A DNA stretch of 64,000 bases, from the NCBI GenBank assembly GCA_037962975.1, contig CM075676.1:95798001-95862000 (forward strand). The letters are read 5' to 3'. This DNA is from Clitoria ternatea (taxonomy: Eukaryota > Streptophyta > Magnoliopsida > Fabales > Fabaceae). Every line of letters begins with the position of its first letter. The stretch's first letter is position 1. Below the pieces are notes generated by a model. It saw only the letters and a program-made list of their open reading frames with translations, was not told where the DNA came from and did not search any database. The translations under genes were made by a program, and so were the position numbers. Shown piece after piece: positions 56,615 through 64,000 of the stretch.

Positions 56615-57355
56615 TGATCCGGTCTCAATACCGGTATCCGTCCTACAAGACATATTTCAACGTCTTTGTCAATTCACCAGTGTGTGACCAGTGTCATCAG
56701 TATACATCCAGGCTCTAATTCCGTATCAGGCGCTCTCCCTATACCGGTTGTCCAGGATAACACCATGACACCGGATAACTCACACGTTACTATACAGAAG
56801 ACAAAAGGCATTGCTACAGGGACCGATCAATAATTCTCTGTACTACGAGCCAAAGTCTGCTCACGGGAATGATCAACTTGTCCCCTGATTCTAGTCTATA
56901 CACTCTACGCTCAATATAATATAGCCACTTGACCCAATCATGCTGGCAAGTGCACAATAAAATAATAATATATAGTGCTATTAGAAGTTAGTCGTTCCCC
57001 ACTAATATGTCCTCGTATTTCGAGCCAGTCAAGTATATGAACTCTCTTCATCAATGAGGGGAGGGATCTTTTTGACTAAATCTACTTACGATTACTCTCT
57101 AAAAAATATTTCTCACTTGGAATATTATCACTGACTTGAGCGTCGGAGAATCTTTGCAGGTGACACCACCTTTCGCCTACACCAACGCGTTAGGCCGGTG
57201 TGAAGGACCTCCAGAACGCCCAATCCGCCCTCCTTATACAAGGACAACGGATATTTACACCGGATACTCATACATCTGATCTTCTGCACTGAATCTTCAT
57301 ACTATTTATGATTGACTTGACACCGGATCTCTAGACCCCGGTTCAGGACAGATCA
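56615..57355 (+). repeat. 3' LTR of the Tat element (741 bp)
   Basis: Same length as the 5' LTR, with about 21 substitutions by eye and no indel. Confidence 0.95.
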
Positions 57356-57360
57356 GAACC

Positions 57361-58216
57361 AGTGAATTTGAATCCTGAGGATTCGAGATTTCTAACCGCC
57401 AACCAAGTGAGTGCCTCTTTAAAAGGAGGGGCTCAAGGATTCATGCTATTGCTTTCAACGAAAATAGAGCAAGAATCAAAAATCAAAAATCTGCCGGTTG
57501 TGTATGAATTTCCTGACATTTTTCCTGAAGATATCCCTGGTTTACCTCCAGAAAGAGATGTGGAATTCGTCATTGATTTAGTACCTGGAGTTGGACCCAT
57601 TTCAATTGCACCATACCGAATGTCACCTCTAGAATTAGCAGAGTTAAAGAAACAACTTGAAGAGATGATAGAGAAGCAGTTTATACGACCCAGTGTATCC
57701 CCCTGGGGTGCACCAGTGTTGTTGGTTAAGAAGAAGGATGGTAGCATGAGGTTGTGTGTAGATTATCGACAACTGAACAAGGTGACGATCAAGAACAGAT
57801 ATCCTCTGCCAAGGATTGACGACTTGATGGATCAGCTACGTGGTGCCACGGTGTTCTCTAAAATTGATTTGAGGTCTGGATACCATCAAATAAGGGTAAA
57901 GAAAGAAGATGTACCAAAAACTGCTTTTAGGACACGCTATGGCCATTACGAATATCTAGTAATGCCTTTTGGTGTAACTAATGCACCAGCCGTATTCATG
58001 GATTATATGAATAGGATTTTTCATCCATATCTAGATAAATTTGTAGTGGTGTTCATTGATGATATATTAGTGTACTCTAAAAGCAGAGAAGAACATGTTG
58101 AACATTTGAAGATTGTGTTGGAAATCTTGAAAAAGAAACAATTGTATGCAAAACTGTCAATGTGTGAATTCTGGTTGGAAGAAGTGAACTTTTTAGGACA
58201 TGTAATTAGTCAATGA
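57361..58216 (+). pseudogene. Outer chromovirus pol: linker and reverse transcriptase
   Basis: The outer frame resumes directly after the GAACC duplication. Contains [50 protein letters not shown] and the catalytic FIDDIL. Ends at TGA (58214-58216) in [20 protein letters not shown], where relatives usually have Gly or Arg codons. Confidence 0.92.
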
Positions 58217-60157
58217 GGAATAGCTGTAGACCCTTCTAAGGTGGAGGCAGTTTTAAAATGGGAGAGACCAACCACAATCACTGAGATTAGAAGTTTCTTG
58301 GGCTTGGCTGGATACTATAGGAGATTCATTGAAGGATTTTCAAAGTTAGGATACCCACTGACCAAGCTAACACGGAAAGGACAACCTTTTGTGTGGACGA
58401 CACAATGCGAGAATAGTTTTCAAGAGCTGAAAGATCGACTTACTTCTGTGCCAGTGTTAGTACTCCCCGATCCACATCGAAGTTTTGAAGTTTACTGTGA
58501 TGCGTCTAAACAAGGACTAGGAAGTGTACTCATGCAAGACAAGAAGGTTGTAGCCTATGCGTCGCGCCAATTAAGGCAACATGAGATTAACTACCCTACC
58601 CATGACTTAGAGTTAGCCGCTGTAGTTTTTGTCTTAAAGATTTGGAGGCATTATCTATACCGTGCAACATTCAATGTGTTTAGTGATCATAAGAGTCTTA
58701 AGTATTTATTCGACCAAAAGGAGTTGAACATGAGGCAACGGAGATGGATGGAGTTCTTAAAGGACTACGACTTTGAGTTGCAATACCATCCTGGAAAAGC
58801 GAATGTAGTAGCTGATGCTTTGAGTCGAAAGTCTCTACATGCATCCACAATGATGATTAAAGAGCTGGAATTGATAGAGAACTTCAGAGATCTTAACCTA
58901 GTAGTAAAGGTTAATGCTAACAGCTACAGATTAGGAGCATTGCAAGTGACAAATGAATTCCTGAGGCAAGTTTTAGAGGCTCAAAGAGATGATGAATTCC
59001 TGCAAGAAAAGAAAGAACTCTTGAAACAAGGAAAAGAAGTCGATTTCAATATAAAAAATGACCAATTGCTGAGGTATAAGGATCGAGTGTGTATCCCTGA
59101 TCAAGAGGAGTTGAGAAAAGCAATTCTGGAAGAAGGTCACAAAAGTTATATGAGCATTCATCCCGGAGCTACTAAAATGTATCAAGATTTGAAGAAGTTA
59201 TTTTGGTGGCCTGAAATGAAGAAAGCAGTGGCAGAATACGTGGCTGCATGTCTAATTTGCCAGAAGGTTAAAGTGGAACATCAAAAACCCCCTGGAATGC
59301 TACAATCAATGGAAATACCAGAATGGAAATGGGATAACATTACCATGGATTTTGTGACTTCTTTACCCAAAACTCCATTAGGACATGATTCAATATGGGT
59401 AATAATTGATAGACTAACAAAGTCTGCCCACTTTATTCTCATCAACATTCGTTACTCTATGGAGAAGCTGGCAAAATTATACATCGAGGAGATTGTGAGA
59501 TTGCATGGAATTCCTTCAAGTATCATTTCTGATCGGGACCCTGGTTTTACATCACAATTCTGGAAGATCTTGCACAAGGCTTTGGGAACAAGACTGCGTT
59601 TGAGTTCAGCATATCATCCTCAGACGGATGGACAATCAGAAAGAACAATCCAATCTCTAGAGGACTTGTTACGAGCTTGTGTGTTAGAGCATAAAGGAAG
59701 TTGGAATCAATTCTTACCATATGTGGAGTTTACCTACAACAACAGTTTCCATGCTAGCATTGGCATGACACCTTTTGAAGCATTATATGGAAGAAAATGT
59801 AGGACCCCGCTATGTTGGTTTGAGACTGGTGAAAACTTGATGCTAGGACCAGAGTTGGTACAACAAACCACAGATAAAATCAAAATAGTTCAGGAAAAGA
59901 TGAAGGCAACACAGAGCAGGCAGAAAAGTTACTATGACAAAAGAAGAAAGCCGCTCGAATTTCAAGAAGGCGATCATGTATTCTTGAAAGTCACACCTAT
60001 GACTGGGGTCGGTCGGGCAATGAAATCTCGAAAACTAACTCCTAGATTTATTGGTCCATATCAAATAATTCATAAAGTTAGTCCCCTTGCCTACCAAATA
60101 GCATTACCAACTTTTCTTTCTAATATCCATAATGTTTTTTATGTGTCAAACTTATGA
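58217..60157 (+). pseudogene. Outer chromovirus pol: RT end, RNase H, integrase
   Basis: Same frame after the TGA. Carries [25 protein letters not shown], the RNase H motifs [10 protein letters not shown] and FSDHKSL, the integrase HHCC ([11 protein letters not shown]...CLICQ), and the three acidic positions in [20 protein letters not shown] and [13 protein letters not shown]. Ends at TGA 60155-60157 after [10 protein letters not shown], where CGA (Arg) is expected. Confidence 0.92.
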
Positions 60158-60385
60158 AAGTATATATCTGATCCTACACATGTTATTAAACCTGATGTCA
60201 TACAAGTTAAAGATAATCTTATATATGATGCATCACCTGTCAAAATAGGTGATAGAAGAATAAAAAAATTAAGAGACAAGACAATTCCGCTTGTAAAGGT
60301 CATTTGGAGTAAAATGAGAGGAGAAGATGCTACATGGGAACTAGAAACTGAGATGAAAGAGTCTCATCCTCATTTGTTTTACTAA
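60158..60385 (+). pseudogene. Chromodomain tail of the outer chromovirus
   Basis: Same frame after the TGA, to TAA at 60383-60385. Ends in RDKTIPLVKVIWSKMRGEDA and TWELETEM, a chromodomain-like C-terminus comparable to that at 37359-37814. Confidence 0.8.
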
Positions 60386-60411
60386 ATAATGTAAATTTCG
60401 AGGACGAAATT

Positions 60412-60429
60412 TTTTAAGGGGAGTAGAGT
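60412..60429 (+). other. Polypurine tract of the outer element
   Basis: Purine-rich TTTAAGGGGAGTAGAGT-type sequence ends at the 3' LTR start (60430). The preceding CGAGGACGAAATTTTT phrase is shared with the young chromovirus near 37830. Confidence 0.7.
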
Positions 60430-63400
60430 TGTAACACCCCTATTTTTATTTTTATATTGAAATTTTGAAGGAATTAAATTATGGTTCTTTAAAACTTTTT
60501 AATCTACGTATTATTTATGATTTTTTGGAATTTTGGAAACTTTTTTAATAAAATAATATTTTTTTAAAATAATTTTAAATTCATATAAGTGACTTAAATT
60601 AAAAATATTTATAAGAAAGTGAATCTAAATTATAAGAAAATTTTCTAAAATCCGTTTCAAGTAGACTTATCTAAAAATTATCAGTTTAAGAAAAATCTTG
60701 ATTTTTTTCAATCGTTAAAAAATTGGAAACGTATCAATAAATTTTTATTAACAAAAAATTTTAGATTTTTAAAATTTCAGCTTTATATTACTTATTATAA
60801 AATTAGTGAGGACTGATATAATATCGCTAAATTTCAAAAAGGACTCATTTTGAATATTTAAAATATACCGAGTGAAGGGTTACTATTTGACTTAATAATT
60901 TTGCTGACAGTTACTATGCAAAATACTGTGCATGTATGAAATTTTCAAAAGATGCACAGTAACCAGGAATAACAAATTCTAAAATGCATAGTACTTTTAT
61001 ATTAAAATAATGGAATGCATAGTAATTTTTTCCCTATAAATACCGAAGGATTTCTTCTTTAGAATTCACAATTTCAGATTAAGTTTTCTTAATATAGTAG
61101 TGCTAGTGAGATAGTGGTGGAAGTGAGAGAGAGAAGTAAATTTTTTTGGGAGAAGGTTCTGCTAAAATCCTAAGGTAAGAATACTTCTCTTTTATATTTT
61201 TTTAGGTTATTTTCATATCGTTTTTAGAAATCTGTTATTATACTAGAAATAATATTATTTTAAGTTACTATTCTGCATAGTAAAATACTATTTCAATAGT
61301 AAATTACTATTTTAATAGTAAATTACTATTCAAATAGTAAATCACTATTTACTGTTACTATTTACTGTTACTATTTACCATTACTATTCACGTTTTACTA
61401 TTTACTGTTACTATTCACTATTCACTATTCAAAATTTACCATTTCTGTTTTAAGTAGTAATCTTAATCTTCGTCTTATGCTTATACTGAAATAAGATTGA
61501 TATTAATATTTCTAGAAATCGGAGGCGCAAAGCAAATCCATTTTGGGTAACAATTCAAGGTAAGGGGAGTGAGATAAGAGTATAATATGAAAAGACATAA
61601 GAATAATGGGAGGAGTCCCCTACTCCTTTTAAATTTAATAATATTAACTTTTTAACTTAAAATGTTTAATAAATTTTAAATTAAATATCCGGTTTAACTA
61701 ACTCTAACATACCTATGCAAGGACTTGGACTATTATGACCTATATGGACTGGACTATACCTATGCAAGGACTTGGACCATTATGACCCATATAGACTGAA
61801 CAATACCTATGCAAGGACTGGATTATATGGACTTACATATACCTATGCTAGGAATGGACAAAAGGAACTAAAAAAAATCAACTATATTAATAATCATTAA
61901 ATTTTGCATTATGATATGTATCTAATGATATTTAATTGATTTGATTATGATTGATTTATGATTGATGATGTTTAACTGTGATTGATAATATTTGATTGAT
62001 GATATTGTAATGTGGAGTTTGAGCATATAGCGACCATGACGGAAAGCTAAAATTCAGTAAGAATTTCTTACCTTACTCTTTAAATTTTTATTATCTTTTA
62101 TTTCTTCTTAGAAATTATTTTCATATTTAGAATAAAAAAATTAGTATTTATTTTAGAAAGTAGACATTTTATGAAAAATTAATTTATAACAAATTGAGAT
62201 AATTAAATTTTGAATTAAAGAAATTTTTTTTGTAACTTTAAATATTTACGGTTAATGATTTAAAGATTGTTCTCTTTTAATAAAATAAAATTTTTAAAAG
62301 AAAATTATTTTATTTTTCCAACTTAATAAATAAAGAATATTTAGAAATAATTGAGATTTCTAAATTTGACCTTGTTAAGATTCAATTTGAGAAAGATTTA
62401 TGTAAAGTTTAATATGAAAAAGTTTTGAGATATTTAAGGCTTAGAAATTCAATTTCAGTGAGAATTAAAAACTGTACCAAATTTATTTCTGTGGGACAGA
62501 AATTCAGATAATTGAGAAAATGTACAGTTTATAGAAATGATGTTGTAAATCTTTTAAGGTATTTAGTAATTGAGTTTCTAAAAGCCTTAACCAACTAAAT
62601 ACGCGAGTAGTTCATGCATCATGAATCATTAAAGTGAAATAAAATGATATTGTCTGGGGACGGATTATAGAAACTGAGGATACATTAGAGGAGGCTTAAT
62701 TACGAGCCTTGGGATGAGAGGGTGTGAAAGGGTGCTTCAGGGGACCTGGGGTAGCTCCCTAGTGTCGGGTACTTTCACAATAAAAAATTTCTCAATCTGA
62801 CTAGTCTCTAAGTGTTTCCATGCCAGTTGAGCTATTCATATTATTATTATCCGGACTTATGGAACAGTGTAAACTCCTGGTTGGCCAAGTGCAAATTAAA
62901 ATTTAAGGGCCCACATATATAGGTAAGTTATGATAAAGATATTGCATAACATTCATGCATTCATAATTGATTGTGTATGTGATTGTGATTGATATTATTA
63001 TGTATTGGTTTGTGAAAACCCTTTGTTGCTTATGTCTTAATCGAGAATATTATATTATGTTTTTCACTCCTTTCTCCGTGTTTTTGTTTCATATATTCTA
63101 AATTGATGCTTCAGAGGGAAGGATCGAAGAATTTCGGCAGTAGATATAGCACATTCTAGAAAGGGAGCTCGGTATGAATACCGTGGTCCAATGAATAAAT
63201 AATATTAATAAGTAACTGCTTCTGGGCCATGGAGTTTCCTCTCTTTCTTATAATGTTTAATGTTTATTTTCTTTGGATGAATGTACAAATACTTTATTAA
63301 GTTTTAATAATATTTATGAGGTATTTCAGAAATAATGTATATAATTTATTCCGATAGTTTCTTTTTAACAATCATATCTTTTTAAAAAAAACTTATGAAT

Positions 63401-63439
63401 TTTTTTAGAATTTATTAAGGTGTAACAGAGGGTGTTACA
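60430..63439 (+). repeat. 3' LTR of the outer chromovirus (3010 bp)
   Basis: Matches 26152-29155, including a TATAAATA box at 61035-61042. Differs by scattered substitutions, an extra AATAGTAAATTACTATT-type unit near 61300, and an approximately 16-bp deletion near 61640. Confidence 0.95.
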
Positions 63440-63444
63440 GACAT

Positions 63445-64000
63445 CACCTCCTCAAAAACTATTGTTATCTTTCTAAAATGCACACCACTATTAGGGATGA
63501 CAATTCAACATAAATCTGTAGGGTATCGATGATAATCTGCTCCACCTTCGATGAGAAAAGCCTCTCTATCTACATGATTTTAATAGATATAAAAACAAAT
63601 TTGGGAATATAAATATCCACCTCTAACTCGCCTTTAGACTTACCGGTCGCCATCCTTGATTGAATCTCCATCTAGCAAGTAGAGCAAGTACATTACAAAA
63701 TCCAAACAATCTCTAATTTTTTATTCCTCGATGGACCAGTTTGGCCCTGGTGTAAAACATCACCTATCCACATTCATTGTTGGAGTTTTAAAAGAAATGA
63801 AAGATTAAAAAAATTATGTAAGGGGTAATAAGAAGTGAATAAGAAAGAAATTGCGGTATAAAATCATGATTTTTATTGGACTGATGAAGACTTTAAATAC
63901 AGGTAAAACTCAAATTGAAAAGCAAGAAAATAGAAACTACACATGGGATACGATTCCATGTTTAACAACTTCCTAAAAAATCTAAAACTATTGTTGACAA
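63445..64000. other. Spacer right of the nest, with possible MITE fragment
   Basis: No gene seen. TAGGGATGACAA at 63492-63503 and, reversed, CAAGGATGGCGA ending at 63657 could be decayed hAT-like terminal repeats of a unit of about 166 bp. No 8-bp target duplication is evident, so this is weak. Confidence 0.35.

Larger units (their letters stand above)
42855..57355 (+). mobile_element. Tat-lineage Ty3/Gypsy element nested in outer pol
   Basis: 14501 bp with 741-bp LTRs (42855-43595 and 56615-57355) and perfect GAACC duplications (42850-42854 and 57356-57360). Gag-pol includes an extra archaeal-type RNase H between the Ty3 RNase H and integrase, which defines the Tat lineage. About 7.4 kb downstream of integrase carries an antisense gene, as known for maize Grande and Silene Retand. 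The LTRs differ at about 21 of 741 positions by eye (2.8%). Plus-strand coding has one frameshift and one nonsense codon. Confidence 0.95.
26152..63439 (+). mobile_element. Outer Ty3/Gypsy chromovirus, split by two nested insertions
   Basis: Complete LTR retrotransposon with LTRs 26152-29155 and 60430-63439. It is bounded by perfect GACAT duplications (26147-26151 and 63440-63444). The primer site (29159-29170) is complementary to initiator tRNA-Met, and a purine tract precedes the 3' LTR. Removing the two inserted elements and their duplicated targets leaves about 10.6 kb. The gag-PR-RT-RNaseH-INT-chromodomain order and the iMet primer fit the chromovirus branch, probably Tekay/Del-like. It is dead: split twice, with in-frame stops at 42490, 58214 and 60155. 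It must be the oldest of the three. Confidence 0.95.

Noticed and set aside
26152..63439. Possible endogenous pararetrovirus because of RT and protease genes
   Set aside because: LTRs, primer sites, integrase with its three acidic residues and target duplications show LTR retrotransposons; no movement or coat protein genes of pararetrovirus type are present.

Overview
This is a 64 kb piece of a plant nuclear chromosome. Both host genes are split by GT-AG introns. The rest is AT-rich spacer and layered transposable elements typical of plants: Ty3/Gypsy chromovirus and Tat lineages, Stowaway- and hAT-like MITEs, and tRNA-derived SINEs. A eudicot is clear. A legume of the bean/soybean group is my inference, from the close fit of the diacylglycerol kinase and the CTCGCTCAAGCGAG-type palindromes in a solo LTR; it is not proven.

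Layout. (1) 1-3.0 kb: a minus-strand, six-exon SmE snRNP core protein gene, coding 1289-2865, with a telo-box upstream. (2) 3692-6043: a 2.35 kb solo LTR with a perfect TTTTA target-site duplication. (3) 6923-15711: a complete 12-exon minus-strand diacylglycerol kinase gene (predicted 479 aa). Its introns hold a Stowaway MITE, an hAT-like MITE and direct repeats. (4) 15.7-26.1 kb: gene-free AT-rich DNA with two SINE-like units, a possible Ogre/Tat LTR relic and three long inverted-repeat (foldback) elements. (5) 26152-63439: a nest of three LTR retrotransposons, each bounded by a perfect 5-bp target-site duplication. (6) 63445-64000: flanking spacer.

The nest. The outer element (TSD GACAT, LTRs about 3.0 kb, iMet primer site, own length about 10.6 kb) is a chromovirus. 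Its gag is split by a younger chromovirus (29406-41556, TSD CTGGA, two 3694-bp LTRs). Its protease/RT linker is split by a Tat-lineage element (42855-57355, TSD GAACC, two 741-bp LTRs). The younger chromovirus keeps one gag-pol frame broken only by two in-frame stops. The Tat element has gag-PR-RT-RNaseH-archaeal-type RNaseH-integrase on the plus strand. It then has about 7.4 kb that includes an intron-containing gene on the minus strand, and an upstream truncated duplicate of that gene's 3' end and promoter.

The host genes work independently: one is in spliceosomal snRNP assembly, the other in phosphatidic-acid lipid signalling. The retroelement proteins would serve only element replication, and every element carries at least one disabling stop or frameshift. 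All age and copy comparisons were made by eye and need alignment.
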